NCBI RefSeq assembly: GCF_013072695.1
Contig: NZ_LXUK01000001.1
Location: forward strand, 124,001-188,000
Reading direction: 5' to 3'
DNA from: Acinetobacter sp. Ac_5812
Lineage (GTDB): Bacteria; Pseudomonadota; Gammaproteobacteria; Pseudomonadales; Moraxellaceae
DNA: 64,000 bases
Made by a program: the position numbers and the translations under genes. Shown piece by piece: positions 47,962 to 57,434 of this stretch. The notes under the pieces are model-generated. The model was not told the origin of the DNA. It did not search any database and was given only the letters and a program-made list of their open reading frames with translations. Each line of letters begins with the position of its first letter. Position 1 is the first letter of the stretch.

Positions 47962-48882
47962 TCAGCCTTTTTGCTCTAAACGCTCAGCCACACGTAGCCA
48001 TGCACTACGCGAACGAGGATTTGCTTTTACTTCTGCTTCACTCGCACGAATACGAGAAACTTTCTTTAAACGTCGAGTATCAACCTGTGCTTGAGGCATG
48101 CCCCAGCCCGTGTCTTCAGCCAAACTCGATTCTTTTTGAATAAACTGCTTGATTAAACGATCTTCCAAAGAATGAAAGCTAATCACTGCCAGTTGTGCAG
48201 TTGGTTTTAATAATGTGACAGCTTGCGGTAAAAATGTCTCGATATCATCGAGTTCTTTGTTAATGGCAATACGAATCGCTTGGAAAGTACGCGTTGCAGG
48301 ATGCTTATGCTTTTCCCATTTTGGATGGGCGGTTTTAACCACTTCTGCCAGTTGGGCTGTCGTTGTCATTTCACCTGCCAGTTTAATGGCTTTGGCAATA
48401 CGACGGCTATAACGTTCTTCGCCATATTGGTAAATAATGTTTGCGAGTTTTTCTTCTTCAATCTGAAGCAACCACTCTGCTGCGGTCAAGCCTTGCGAAT
48501 TGTCCATTCGCATATCCAGTGGCCCGTTTTGCATAAAGCTGAAACCACGCTCTGCTTGGTCCAATTGCGGTGATGACACACCTAAGTCAGCCATAATGCC
48601 ATCGACTTCAGTCAGACCAATTTGAGCTAATTCGGATTGAATATCTGCAAAACTGGCATGAATAATTTTAAAACGTGGATCTTCTTGTTCTAATTGTGCT
48701 GCAACTTCAAGGGCTTGTGGATCTTTATCGAAAGCGTAAACACGTGCATTTTGGTCGAGTTTTGAAAGTAACAACTTGGTATGTCCACCACGACCAAAGG
48801 TCGCATCGACAAAAATACCAGTATCGCGACCTGCCAATACGCCATCAACGGTTTCATGAAGTAAGACAGAAATATGCGACAT
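47962..48882 (-). CDS. rsmH: 16S rRNA (cytosine-N4)-methyltransferase RsmH
   Basis: This 306-residue SAM enzyme methylates N4 of C1402 in 16S rRNA. Motifs include HISVLLHETVDGV, FVDATFGRGGHTKLLL, YAFDKDPQAL, DLGVSSPQLD and AERGFSFMQNGPLDMRMD, with the C-terminal VISFHSLEDRLIKQF. It heads the dcw operon; no mraZ gene precedes it, and the 197-base gap upstream contains only a terminator for sbp. It ends two bases before ftsL. Confidence 0.97.
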   Translation of the reverse strand: MSHISVLLHETVDGVLAGRDTGIFVDATFGRGGHTKLLLSKLDQNARVYAFDKDPQALEVAAQLEQEDPRFKIIHASFADIQSELAQIGLTEVDGIMADLGVSSPQLDQAERGFSFMQNGPLDMRMDNSQGLTAAEWLLQIEEEKLANIIYQYGEERYSRRIAKAIKLAGEMTTTAQLAEVVKTAHPKWEKHKHPATRTFQAIRIAINKELDDIETFLPQAVTLLKPTAQLAVISFHSLEDRLIKQFIQKESSLAEDTGWGMPQAQVDTRRLKKVSRIRASEAEVKANPRSRSAWLRVAERLEQKG

Positions 48883-49010
48883 AAGAAATGAATCAACAGC
48901 TGAAAATGTAACTGCACATTATCACCTTGTTTTATGCCAGCACCAAACGACTTTTTGTAGAGAATTCTTAACTTTTCATAGATAAAACCGTTTTCTTATC
49001 ATTTTTCACT

Positions 49011-49042
49011 CAATAAAAAAGCAAACACCTTCGGTATTTGCT
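49011..49042 (-). terminator. Terminator of sbp
   Basis: GCAAACACC (49021-49029) pairs with GGTATTTGC (49034-49042) around a TTCG loop, with a T-rich tail on the minus strand. It lies about 40 bases after the sbp stop. Confidence 0.8.
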
Positions 49043-49079
49043 TTTCGATCGTTTTCATTAATCTCAGTAGGAACTAAAT

Positions 49080-50075
49080 TTATGGTTTTTCCGCATAAAT
49101 CTGGTCAAAAATCGCACCATTCACAAAATGTGTTTTTTGTGCTTTCGCCCAACCACCAAACACATCATCAATCTTGAATAGCTTAATCTTTGGAAATTGT
49201 TGCGCATATTTAGCAGCTACTTGCGGGTTACGTGGACGGAAATAATATTTCGCAGCCAGCTCTTGCCCTAAAGGCGAATAAAGGAAATTTAAGTAACCAC
49301 GCGCTAACTGACGGTTGCCATTTTTATCGACAGTTTTATCAACGATTGCCACAGAAGGTTCAGCCAAAATCGAAATTGAAGGATACACAATTTCAAATTT
49401 ATCTTTCCCTAAGCCCTGAGTTGCCAATAATGCTTCATTTTCCCAAGACAACAACACATCGCCAATGCCACGTTCAGCAAATGTGGTGAGTGAACCTCGT
49501 GCCCCTGAGTCTAAAACTTTGACATTTTGATAAAGCTTTTTCACCAATTCACGCGCCTTGGCATCATTACCACCCGGCTGTTTCAATGCATAACCCCAAG
49601 CTGATAAATAAATCCAACGCGGCGCACCACCGGTTTTGGGGTTTGGAGTGATAATTTCCACACCTGACTTGGTTAAGTCATTCCAGTCACGAATATTCTT
49701 TGGATTGCCCTTACGCACCAAGAACACCACGGTTGAGGTATAAGGTGCAGAGTTATCTTTAAATTGTTTTTGCCAGTCTTTACGAATCAAACCTGCATTG
49801 GCAATTTCGTCAATATCATTGGCCAATGCAAGCGTTACGACATCTGCCTGTAAGCCATCTATAACTGAGCGTGCCTGTTTACCCGAGCCACCATGCGACT
49901 GCTTGAAGTCAACATCTTGTCCTGTTCTCTTTTTCCAGTACTGACCAAATGCTTGATTGTATTCTTGATAAAACTCACGTGTTGGATCATAAGACACGTT
50001 TAAAAAAGTAGTTGCCGCTTGTGCTACACCATTTAAGCCCAACGCCAACAATGCTGCTGCGATGACAGTTTTCAT
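49080..50075 (-). CDS. sbp: Sulfate/thiosulfate ABC transporter substrate-binding protein
   Basis: This 331-residue periplasmic protein has a signal peptide ([15 protein letters not shown]). The sulfate-binding pattern follows: [49 protein letters not shown] and [13 protein letters not shown]. It would deliver sulfate to CysTWA, whose genes are not in the window, so the binding protein is encoded alone. A Fur-like box lies about 170 bases upstream but nearer the centre of the shared gap. The ATG at 50075 follows GGGTA at nine bases. Confidence 0.93.
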   Translation of the reverse strand: MKTVIAAALLALGLNGVAQAATTFLNVSYDPTREFYQEYNQAFGQYWKKRTGQDVDFKQSHGGSGKQARSVIDGLQADVVTLALANDIDEIANAGLIRKDWQKQFKDNSAPYTSTVVFLVRKGNPKNIRDWNDLTKSGVEIITPNPKTGGAPRWIYLSAWGYALKQPGGNDAKARELVKKLYQNVKVLDSGARGSLTTFAERGIGDVLLSWENEALLATQGLGKDKFEIVYPSISILAEPSVAIVDKTVDKNGNRQLARGYLNFLYSPLGQELAAKYYFRPRNPQVAAKYAQQFPKIKLFKIDDVFGGWAKAQKTHFVNGAIFDQIYAEKP

Positions 50076-50244
50076 TTATTGTTTACCCATTTCACCCCGT
50101 TTGTCACCACTATATTTCTTTAAAAATAATTTACAATCATATAGTTATATCAATAAATTTATTACTATTCTATTTTTAAGATATAGCCCTAGCCGGTATT
50201 TTTTGTATTAAAACAATACTCAGCCTTTTATTTTTATGTCAAAA

Positions 50245-50259
50245 TGAGAAATATTATCA
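50245..50259. promoter_or_regulatory. Fur-like box between sbp and a small exported protein gene
   Basis: TGAGAAATATTATCA matches the 7-1-7 Fur consensus at 13 of 15 positions, and the extended 19-mer on the minus strand matches at 15 of 19. It lies 170 bases from sbp and 226 bases from the divergent small gene, so the target is unclear. The remainder of 50076-50484 is A+T-rich with no firm promoter. Confidence 0.45.
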
Positions 50260-50484
50260 TTCTCTACTTTTTCTACACATTTGCTTGCTAAATTTCACTT
50301 GTATATAAAGTAGTCGTTTTGCTATAAATACATGGCAGCATGTGTCAAATTTTAAGATTTTTGTAAAAAGTGTGACGTAGTTATACTTTTTTATTAAGAT
50401 TTATGTTTAAATCGTATTATTAAAGCAATACTATAGTTGTTTGGTTAGTCTTGTAGACTCAAAATCATGAAGGGGATGTGAGCA

Positions 50485-50790
50485 ATGCGAGCATTAAAAT
50501 TGAAAAAAGCACTATGCTTAAGCTTATTTTTAGCAGCTTCTGTTCAAATGGGGCATGCGGCAGCAATTAAAGAAAGCAATAACATAAAAACAATTGATAA
50601 ATCATCTTCAAGCTTAATTGTTAAAGCGCTTGACCAGCAAAAACGTAATACGGGTTTATTGCCATCGTCAGACGATGAGTTAAAAATGTTGAATACGATC
50701 CGTACCACACCAACGCAAACGTTTTTTGCCAGTCAACATGAACGTTTTTCACGTTTCGTTCAAACCATATTCCAGCCACATACTTCTTAA
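50485..50790 (+). CDS. Small exported protein of unknown function
   Basis: This 101-residue protein has a clear signal peptide (LKKALCLSLFLAASVQMGHA, cut near residue 25). The mature part is about 75 residues, without Cys and predicted mostly disordered or helical (SSSLIVKALDQQKRNTGLLPSSDDELKMLNTIRT), ending FSRFVQTIFQPHTS. I recognise no family. GGGGATG upstream of the ATG and a terminator downstream support a real, single-gene transcript. A Fur-like box lies 226 bases upstream. Confidence 0.75.
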   Translation: MRALKLKKALCLSLFLAASVQMGHAAAIKESNNIKTIDKSSSSLIVKALDQQKRNTGLLPSSDDELKMLNTIRTTPTQTFFASQHERFSRFVQTIFQPHTS

Positions 50791-50824
50791 ATTTTAAATG
50801 TGTGCCCCTTCACATGTTTAAATC

Positions 50825-50851
50825 AAGCCTAGTCATGCTGTGACTAGGCTT
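50825..50851 (+). terminator. Terminator after the small exported protein gene
   Basis: An 11-bp stem AAGCCTAGTCA (50825-50835) with its complement (50841-50851) closes loop TGCTG and is followed by a T run. Confidence 0.9.
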
Positions 50852-50895
50852 TTTCGTTATAATAGTTTCAATTTAAATTTAAGCTTCGATAATTT

Positions 50896-52404
50896 ATGAA
50901 AGTTCGTACCCGTATTGCGCCTTCACCTACAGGTTTTCCACATGTAGGCACAGCTTATATTGCGTTATTTAATCTATGTTTTGCCAAACAGCATGGCGGT
51001 GAGTTTATTTTACGTATTGAAGATACGGATCAACTTCGCTCAACGCCTGAATCTGAAAAGATGATTTTAGATTCTTTACGCTGGTTAGGTCTGAACTGGT
51101 CAGAAGGTCCAGATGTGGGTGGCCCACATGCCCCTTATCGCCAATCAGAACGTATGGGTATTTATAAGCAATACGCGCTTGAATTGGTTGAAAAAGGTCA
51201 TGCTTTCTATTGTTTTGCAACCGCAGAAGAACTTGATCAAATGCGTGCAGAACAACAAGCCCGTGGCGAAACACCTAAATATGATGGCCGCGGCTTAAAA
51301 TTATCACAAGAAGAAGTACAACGTCGTCTTGCTGCGGGTGAGCCACATGTCATCCGTATGAAAGTACCAGAGGAAGGCATTTGTAAAATTAATGACTTAC
51401 TCCGTGGTGAAGTTGAAATCCCATGGGTACAAGTTGACATGCAGGTGCTGTTAAAAACGGATGGTTTACCAACTTACCACCTTGCCAATGTGGTGGATGA
51501 CCACTTAATGGAAATCACTCACGTATTACGTGGTGAGGAGTGGTTACCCTCTGCACCGAAGCATCAATTACTGTATCAATATTTCGGTTGGGACATGCCA
51601 ACATTGTGTCACATGCCATTGTTGCGTAATCCAGACAAATCGAAACTGTCTAAACGTAAAAACCCAACCTCAATCAATTACTATCGTGATATCGGTGTTT
51701 TACCAGAAGCATTATTAAATTATTTAGGTCGTATGGGCTGGTCAATGCCTGATGAGCGTGAAGTATTCACCCTAGAAGACATGATCCAAAACTTTGATGT
51801 ACAACGTGTTTCGCTGGGTGGACCAATCTTTGATGTTGAAAAACTCAACTGGCTCAATGGTCAGTGGATCAAAGGATTGACGCCTGGCCAGCTTTTAGAT
51901 CGCTTGTTGGCATGGAAAAGTGACCGTCAAACGCTTGAGGATATTGCTGCTGCAATTCAACCACGTATCAATTTACTCTCTGAAGCCGTGAATTGGGCAG
52001 GTTTTTACTTCAACCATATGCCACAAATTAGCAAAGAGCAGTTTGAAAGCAAAAAATTGACCGAAGAACAAGTTCGTCAAAGCCTACAATTTGCGATTTG
52101 GCGTTTAGAAAGTCAGTTTACGTGGAATAACGACACCGTTAGCCAAACTTTGATGGACTTGGCTAATCAGATGGAAATCAAATTACGTGATTTCATGCCA
52201 GCCTTCTTTATTGCGATTGCAGGTTCGACCAGTTCAACACCGGTCATGCAAGCGATGGTTACTCTCGGCCCTGATTTGACTTTTGCACGTTTACGTCACG
52301 CCCTAGAACTTGTCGGTGGACCAAGCAAGAAAGAGCTGAAAGTTTGGGAAAAGCTAAATGAATCACTAAAATTGCCGAAAAATGATGCAAATAGTGAGAC
52401 TTAA
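50896..52404 (+). CDS. gltX: Glutamyl-tRNA synthetase
   Basis: This 502-residue class I synthetase charges tRNA-Glu. The first signature is [18 protein letters not shown] (HVGT in place of HIGH), the second [11 protein letters not shown] at about 246-256, and [14 protein letters not shown] is the glutamate-binding part. The C-terminal anticodon-binding domain is complete. It is followed by a tRNA-Ala and tRNA-Glu pair with their own promoter, and two more tRNA-Glu copies lie 2 kb on. The start ATG lacks a strong ribosome site. Confidence 0.97.
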   Translation: MKVRTRIAPSPTGFPHVGTAYIALFNLCFAKQHGGEFILRIEDTDQLRSTPESEKMILDSLRWLGLNWSEGPDVGGPHAPYRQSERMGIYKQYALELVEKGHAFYCFATAEELDQMRAEQQARGETPKYDGRGLKLSQEEVQRRLAAGEPHVIRMKVPEEGICKINDLLRGEVEIPWVQVDMQVLLKTDGLPTYHLANVVDDHLMEITHVLRGEEWLPSAPKHQLLYQYFGWDMPTLCHMPLLRNPDKSKLSKRKNPTSINYYRDIGVLPEALLNYLGRMGWSMPDEREVFTLEDMIQNFDVQRVSLGGPIFDVEKLNWLNGQWIKGLTPGQLLDRLLAWKSDRQTLEDIAAAIQPRINLLSEAVNWAGFYFNHMPQISKEQFESKKLTEEQVRQSLQFAIWRLESQFTWNNDTVSQTLMDLANQMEIKLRDFMPAFFIAIAGSTSSTPVMQAMVTLGPDLTFARLRHALELVGGPSKKELKVWEKLNESLKLPKNDANSET

Positions 52405-52417
52405 TTCAGTTTAATGA

Positions 52418-52446
52418 TTGACGTGTGGGCGCATTCCCCCTAATAT
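52418..52446 (+). promoter_or_regulatory. Promoter of the tRNA-Ala/tRNA-Glu transcript
   Basis: TTGACG (52418-52423) and TAATAT (52441-52446) are separated by 17 bases, 16 bases before the tRNA-Ala start. Confidence 0.8.
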
Positions 52447-52462
52447 TGCGCTCACACATTCT

Positions 52463-52538
52463 GGGGTCATAGCTCAGTTGGTAGAGCGCTACAATGGCAT
52501 TGTAGAGGTCAGCAGTTCGATCCTGCTTGGCTCCACCA
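52463..52538 (+). tRNA. tRNA-Ala (GGC)
   Basis: The 76-base sequence folds as a cloverleaf with acceptor stem GGGGTCA/TGGCTCC, including the G3:U70 pair that identifies tRNA-Ala. The anticodon loop ATGGCAT gives anticodon GGC. The T arm has AGCAG/CTGCT with TTCGATC, and CCA is encoded. It shares a promoter with the following tRNA-Glu. Confidence 0.96.
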
Positions 52539-52607
52539 GATTCTCGAAATCGCAGTGCTTTTCCGAGATGAAGTTAGGCTTTTAGTCATTTGTGTGTTGC
52601 CTCATCT

Positions 52608-52683
52608 GTCCCTATCGTCTAGAGGCCTAGGACATCGCCCTTTCACGGCGGTAACCGGGGTTCGAATCCCCGTAGGGACGCCA
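52608..52683 (+). tRNA. tRNA-Glu (TTC), copy 1
   Basis: This 76-base gene has acceptor stem GTCCCTA/TAGGGAC, anticodon loop CTTTCAC (TTC), T loop TTCGAAT and encoded CCA. It lies 69 bases after tRNA-Ala and is identical over its length to two further copies at 54413 and 54590. Confidence 0.97.
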
Positions 52684-52793
52684 TATTCTCAAATATAATA
52701 ATTATATTTTTCTAATAATCTTTCTCAAGCAGATTGCACATTTTCGAATTTTCCATAAAATAGCCGCTTCTCTATGCTTGGACAAATTGTCGT

Positions 52794-54200
52794 ATGCAAT
52801 CTTCCAACTCAAATGCGAATTCAGAACCAACAACACTAAAGCGTGCCATGAGCACTCGCCATTTAGTCATGCTTTCTTTAGGTGGCGCGATTGGTACAGG
52901 TTTGTTTTTAGGTTCTGGCGAAGTTATCGCTCAAACCGGCCCTGTGGGTGCAATTATTGCCTATGTTTTAGGTGGTTTAATTGCTTATATGGTCATGCTC
53001 TGCTTAGGTGAGCTTGCAGTACACATGCCTGTTGCTGGATCTTTTGGTGCATACGCTCAAAAATATATTGGTCCAGGCACAGGTTATATGATTTCTTGGG
53101 TCTACTGGCTCACATGGACCGCAACTTTAGGTACAGAATTTACCGCTGCGGCCTTGCTGATGCAGGAGTGGTTCCCACACATTTCCATGTGGATTTGGAC
53201 CATTATCTTTGCAGTCACCATTTTGGGGTTAAATCTCACCTCAACCCGAATGTTCGCCGAATCCGAATTCTGGTTAGCCTTAGTTAAAGTAGTCACCGTC
53301 ATTGCCTTTATCATTCTCGGCTTGATGGCTATTTTTGGTTTCATTCCATTCCAAGGCTATGAATCAGCACCACTATTTCACAATTTGACCGCACACGGTT
53401 GGTTCCCGCAAGGGCTTATTCCAATCTTTACCACCATGTTGATTGTTAACTTCGCCTTTTCTGGCACAGAATTGATTGGTGTTGCTGCAGGTGAAACCAA
53501 AGACCCTGCTGAGAATGTTCCAAAGGCAATCAATGCCGCGATCTGGCGTTTATTGATTTTCTTTGTCGGCACAATCGTGGTGATCAGTGCTTTACTTCCA
53601 TTCCAAGTCGCTGGCTTAGGGGGTGAAGGGGTGAGTAGCAGTCCTTTCGTCACGGTATTTAACTACATTGGTATCCCTTATGCCGATGATATTATCCGTT
53701 TCGTGATTATTACAGCACTACTCTCTGCTGCAAACTCAGGTCTTTATGCTGCATCACGTATGATGTGGTCTTTATCTGATCAGCGTCAGTTACCAAGTGT
53801 ATTCTCACGCTTATCAAAAAGTGGCACCCCGATTATTGCGCTTGTCGTGACCATGTTTGGTGCGATTCCTGGTCTGTTATCAGAGCACTTTGCCCCTGAA
53901 ACGATTTTTAAGAATTTATTGGGTGTTGCAGCATTTACCATGGTCATCGTTTGGATGAGTATTTGCTGGAGTCAGTTTAACTTTAGACGCCAATGGTACA
54001 AAGCGGGTCATAGCGCAAAAGACTTAAAATTTGCTGCACCGCTTTATCCTATTGTGCCGATCTTAGGTTTTATCTTCTGTTTCATTACCGGCTTAAGTAT
54101 GGCAGCAGACCCTGAAATGCAAGCGGGCTTTATTGGCTGCTTATTATTTATCGCAGCCTGCTATTTAAGCCATTACGTTTTTTATCGTCATCGTAAATAA
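52794..54200 (+). CDS. Amino-acid permease (APC superfamily, AAT type)
   Basis: This 468-residue permease has about twelve membrane segments. The AAT signature is clear: RHLVMLSLGGAIGTGLFLGSG in helix 1, GPVGAIIAYVLGGLIAYMVM in helix 2, and AFSGTELIGVAAGETKDPAENVPKAIN in helix 6. Relatives import aromatic amino acids, GABA, proline, Asn or S-methylmethionine by proton symport; the substrate cannot be assigned here. It lies between identical tRNA-Glu genes and ends at its own terminator. No strong ribosome site precedes the ATG. Confidence 0.88.
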   Translation: MQSSNSNANSEPTTLKRAMSTRHLVMLSLGGAIGTGLFLGSGEVIAQTGPVGAIIAYVLGGLIAYMVMLCLGELAVHMPVAGSFGAYAQKYIGPGTGYMISWVYWLTWTATLGTEFTAAALLMQEWFPHISMWIWTIIFAVTILGLNLTSTRMFAESEFWLALVKVVTVIAFIILGLMAIFGFIPFQGYESAPLFHNLTAHGWFPQGLIPIFTTMLIVNFAFSGTELIGVAAGETKDPAENVPKAINAAIWRLLIFFVGTIVVISALLPFQVAGLGGEGVSSSPFVTVFNYIGIPYADDIIRFVIITALLSAANSGLYAASRMMWSLSDQRQLPSVFSRLSKSGTPIIALVVTMFGAIPGLLSEHFAPETIFKNLLGVAAFTMVIVWMSICWSQFNFRRQWYKAGHSAKDLKFAAPLYPIVPILGFIFCFITGLSMAADPEMQAGFIGCLLFIAACYLSHYVFYRHRK

Positions 54201-54211
54201 GCAATACGCAA

Positions 54212-54239
54212 AAAAAATGCAGTTTAGACTGCATTTTTT
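54212..54239. terminator. Terminator of the permease gene
   Basis: A 12-bp stem AAAAAATGCAGT (54212-54223) with its complement (54228-54239) and loop TTAG has a T run and lies 11 bases after the stop. Confidence 0.9.
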
Positions 54240-54366
54240 ATGTCTGTTAAAACCCACATTGTCTCGGTATTTTTTGCTTAACTGCTTATTTTTGATTATT
54301 TATTCCACAACATGTTTTATTTTTAGACACTTATTCACTTTTTTTAGATTTTATTTAGAAAAGTGT

Positions 54367-54395
54367 TTGACACCCTATCTAATTCACCCTAATAT
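54367..54395 (+). promoter_or_regulatory. Promoter of tRNA-Glu copy 2
   Basis: A perfect TTGACA (54367-54372), 17-base spacing and TAATAT (54390-54395) lie 17 bases before the tRNA. Confidence 0.85.
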
Positions 54396-54412
54396 ACGCC
54401 CACCTCTGAAAC

Positions 54413-54488
54413 GTCCCTATCGTCTAGAGGCCTAGGACATCGCCCTTTCACGGCGGTAACCGGGGTTCGAATCCCCGTAGGGACGCCA
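54413..54488 (+). tRNA. tRNA-Glu (TTC), copy 2
   Basis: Identical to copy 1 over all 76 bases, including encoded CCA. It has its own strong promoter directly upstream. Confidence 0.97.
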
Positions 54489-54589
54489 CTAAATTCGAGG
54501 AAAAGCAAAGATTAATATTTTTGCCGAGAATTTAGGCCTAGTGATCAATATGTTTGACATACGACGCTCAGGTAAATTTCCTCAGATAT

Positions 54590-54665
54590 GTCCCTATCGT
54601 CTAGAGGCCTAGGACATCGCCCTTTCACGGCGGTAACCGGGGTTCGAATCCCCGTAGGGACGCCA
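54590..54665 (+). tRNA. tRNA-Glu (TTC), copy 3
   Basis: Identical to copies 1 and 2. A TTGACA lies at 54554-54559 but a clear -10 at normal spacing is not seen, so it may be co-transcribed with copy 2 across a 101-base spacer. A terminator follows. Confidence 0.97.
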
Positions 54666-54672
54666 AATTCTG

Positions 54673-54702
54673 AAAAAGCCACTGCATTGACAGTGGCTTT
54701 TT
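54673..54702. terminator. Bidirectional terminator after tRNA-Glu copy 3
   Basis: A 12-bp stem AAAAAGCCACTG (54673-54684) with its complement (54691-54702) has T runs in both directions. It ends the tRNA transcript and the convergent gene at 54709. Confidence 0.9.
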
Positions 54703-54708
54703 TATTGC

Positions 54709-55644
54709 CTATTCGCTTCCAATACCGACCTGAACTTCTAGTCGTCCAGATTGCACACGTAGGCCACGGATCTCGAATTGATCAACCAGTTGTTGTACCA
54801 ACTCGCGACTTTCCTGCAAGATATTTAAACCTGGTAAAATACTAAAATCGGTCAGGTTTAATAACTTATCCACCATCCATGAACGGTTATTAATGAAATC
54901 AATAAAGCCAGCTTCTTCCAGATCGATATACCACAAGCGATGCCCTTCTTTTTGAATACCTGGCACATCACGAATCAGATGATTGATCAAGAACGGAATC
55001 GGCAAAGAATTAATTAACTCGAAGCTCACATTACCAACACGACGTGCCGCCCAATTGGTTAAGGTGCCGCCATGGCGAATTTGTAGATCAAGATGTTCAT
55101 CGACTTGGCGCAGACGCAAATACTTTTCCTGCCCAATACGACACTCTAACACATTAAATTCAAGCGAAAGACGATACAGAAAACGTCGATAGTGTCCATC
55201 GAGTTCAATATGAAACCGATCATTACCACATTCAATTTTAATATCATCAATTTCGCTGCGATCCATTCTTTTACGAATTTGATTATTCAGCAGCATTTCA
55301 GGTAAATATAAGGTAAGACTGCTTTTCCCCAAAGACGTTCTTGCCATCGCCAAAGCAACCTGACGTGCGACCTCGCTGGTTTCTGACACCATATCACGTA
55401 CCGTATTACGCACCCCTTCAACACCGCGCTTGGTCTGGTGGGTGACATGATCTAAGGCATCTAGCGCCGCATCTGCCACCCCCGCAATATTGCGTGAAGT
55501 ATCACTGGCAAATTCCACCGCATCTTGTGCATGTTGCAATGTTTTATTAATGAGTCGACGTGATAATGATGGTTTATCATCAGATGAAGATACATCTGCT
55601 GGCATAATATCGAACATCGCCTTTTTATCATCTTGTCGATTCAA
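54709..55644 (-). CDS. Uncharacterised protein with amphipathic N-terminal helix
   Basis: I do not recognise this 311-residue protein. Residues about 25-105 form a long amphipathic helix with repeated small/charged residues (KTLQHAQDAVEFASDTSRN, DALDHVTHQTKRGVEGVRNT, DMVSETSEVARQVALAM). The rest alternates beta-like and helical segments (DDIKIECGNDRFHIELDG, LSLEFNVLECRIGQEKYLRL, LRVQSGRLEVQVGIG) and contains no signal peptide or clear membrane span. A membrane-surface or lipid-associated role is conceivable but is inference. The start appears to be TTG at 55644 with GGGAG upstream; ATG at 55617 is an alternative. The next gene upstream is also unrecognised. Confidence 0.72.
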   Translation of the reverse strand: MNRQDDKKAMFDIMPADVSSSDDKPSLSRRLINKTLQHAQDAVEFASDTSRNIAGVADAALDALDHVTHQTKRGVEGVRNTVRDMVSETSEVARQVALAMARTSLGKSSLTLYLPEMLLNNQIRKRMDRSEIDDIKIECGNDRFHIELDGHYRRFLYRLSLEFNVLECRIGQEKYLRLRQVDEHLDLQIRHGGTLTNWAARRVGNVSFELINSLPIPFLINHLIRDVPGIQKEGHRLWYIDLEEAGFIDFINNRSWMVDKLLNLTDFSILPGLNILQESRELVQQLVDQFEIRGLRVQSGRLEVQVGIGSE

Positions 55645-55823
55645 GATGCTCTCCCTCTTCCCTTTGCTACTGGCTCATTTTTCTTATGAGCGTCGATCTG
55701 CTTTCTGAACTTATTAGACGTTTTTCTGTAGATTAGCATGCTCTGCACAGCAATTTGCTTATTTTTGTTGCACAGCTTCAAATTATTTGCTGCTTCAGAC
55801 CCACATCACTTTTGTATAAAACT

Positions 55824-57434
55824 CTATGGCTCATCAGCTTGAATAGTTGCCTGCCCATCTTCGGCGCTCAGCGTCTGCATCTGACTCAAACGCAACGCTT
55901 TATACTGTGCCAATGCTGTTTCAAGCTGATGGACTTGCACTTGTCCAATACCAAAATTGGGTAACTCACGTAAGGCCACCCATGCGGCTTGCATCTGCTC
56001 AAACTCACTGCCTTTCACCAGTTTTAGTGCCATCCAATCAGCGAGATCCTGCACACGTTTTTGCATTTCAAACTGCAAGGCAAATAATCCACTACTTAAG
56101 GCCGATCCGTCCAATAATCTCAATCCGTTTCTCACTTGCTCAAACTGCTGGCTTTGTTGTTGCTGATATGGAGCTAAAACCTCCTGATTGAACCAGACGG
56201 CAAAAGCAATCATATCCTGAACAAGCACATCACGTTGCGCATAGAGTGCGTTGCGCTCAGGATGTTGTTTATTCAAACGGATGTCTCCTAAATAGGCCAT
56301 CAGCCCTTGTTCTAGAATCATCTGAATATGCCCCAGATCAAAATCAGGCTTTGGCTTCGATTCAATTGGAGTCAGTTGAGTCAGCAATTCCTCATAATGA
56401 ACAGGTCGCTGTAATAGACGCAAAATCTCTGCATTCTGCTGGATGGCTTGCCATAAACAAGTAATCGGTAGATCAGTTGGCCCTGTACTGGCCGTATTCT
56501 GCTCCAGAAAATGCTGCCAAGCGACTTGCATCGTGTTCTGCTGAACCAAGCTTGTGAGCACACGCTGCGTTGTTAAAAGCTGCGGTGCGGTTGCAATGAC
56601 GTCCTGACTATAAGGAATATGCGATGGCTTAGCGCCAAAAATGCCATTTAAGGATTTCCCCAGCGAATTTAGACCACGTCCCATATCTGCCAATAAATTG
56701 GTATTTGAAGCTCGTGTCCGCAGTATCGACTCGGGTAACAACAAACTGACCGCACGCTGTAATCGTTGGGCCTGATTTTTCTGGTCAATCGGTTTCAGAT
56801 GATGGAGCAACAGATATAACGCATATTCAACATCACTCAGCTGCGACAGATATTCAGGCTGATTGCGACTCAACAGACAATCAATATAAGCATAAAAGGC
56901 AGTTTCATTGCGCTGTTGCGATTGTTGTGCCGCCCATTCATAGTATTCAATTGCTTGGCTATATTGTGCAGCCCCTGCGTAGGCTTTGGCCAGTGCAATC
57001 GCATGTTGCGCACTTGGATAATGTCGTTGGAAATAATGCAAAAGGTCAATTTTCGGTTGTTGATCGAGACAGCGATCCAACTGACGTAGATAGCCATTGA
57101 TATGTTGCTGATTCGGCTGAGTCTCAATAAAATTCAGACGATAAACCAAACACTGCTCATACCATGCATATTTACGCGCATGCGACTCATAAGCACTCAG
57201 TAGCTCACCTTCAATCAACTCAATTAATTGGCTGGCATAGAGCAGGTCTTCATCATTCTCATGCCTGAATTGCCATTGCTTGGGTAAAGTCACCTTAAAT
57301 AAACGCAGCAGAAAATGCGCACTGAGATCAGGGCTTTGCATCGTCACCAACATCAACTTATCTTGGCTGGAGAGATGTTGTTTGCCCTTCTGAATGCGGG
57401 ATAAACGCAATTTTAGAATCTTGGTGCTTAACAT
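55824..57434 (-). CDS. Uncharacterised helical repeat protein
   Basis: This 536-residue protein has no signal peptide or membrane span that I can see and I recognise no catalytic motif. It is Gln/Leu-rich and helical throughout. Residues about 145-200 look TPR-like (HAIALAKAYAGAAQYSQAIEYYEWAAQQ). The N-terminus is basic (KILKLRLSRIQKGKQHL). AAGGA precedes the ATG. It lies 179 bases upstream of the 311-residue protein on the same strand with no terminator seen between, so they may be co-transcribed. The role is unknown. Confidence 0.72.
   Translation of the reverse strand: MLSTKILKLRLSRIQKGKQHLSSQDKLMLVTMQSPDLSAHFLLRLFKVTLPKQWQFRHENDEDLLYASQLIELIEGELLSAYESHARKYAWYEQCLVYRLNFIETQPNQQHINGYLRQLDRCLDQQPKIDLLHYFQRHYPSAQHAIALAKAYAGAAQYSQAIEYYEWAAQQSQQRNETAFYAYIDCLLSRNQPEYLSQLSDVEYALYLLLHHLKPIDQKNQAQRLQRAVSLLLPESILRTRASNTNLLADMGRGLNSLGKSLNGIFGAKPSHIPYSQDVIATAPQLLTTQRVLTSLVQQNTMQVAWQHFLEQNTASTGPTDLPITCLWQAIQQNAEILRLLQRPVHYEELLTQLTPIESKPKPDFDLGHIQMILEQGLMAYLGDIRLNKQHPERNALYAQRDVLVQDMIAFAVWFNQEVLAPYQQQQSQQFEQVRNGLRLLDGSALSSGLFALQFEMQKRVQDLADWMALKLVKGSEFEQMQAAWVALRELPNFGIGQVQVHQLETALAQYKALRLSQMQTLSAEDGQATIQADEP

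Noticed and set aside
52608..54665. Integrated mobile element bounded by tRNA-Glu repeats
   Set aside because: There is no integrase or phage gene, and the enclosed gene is a permease with ordinary composition, so tRNA duplication is simpler.
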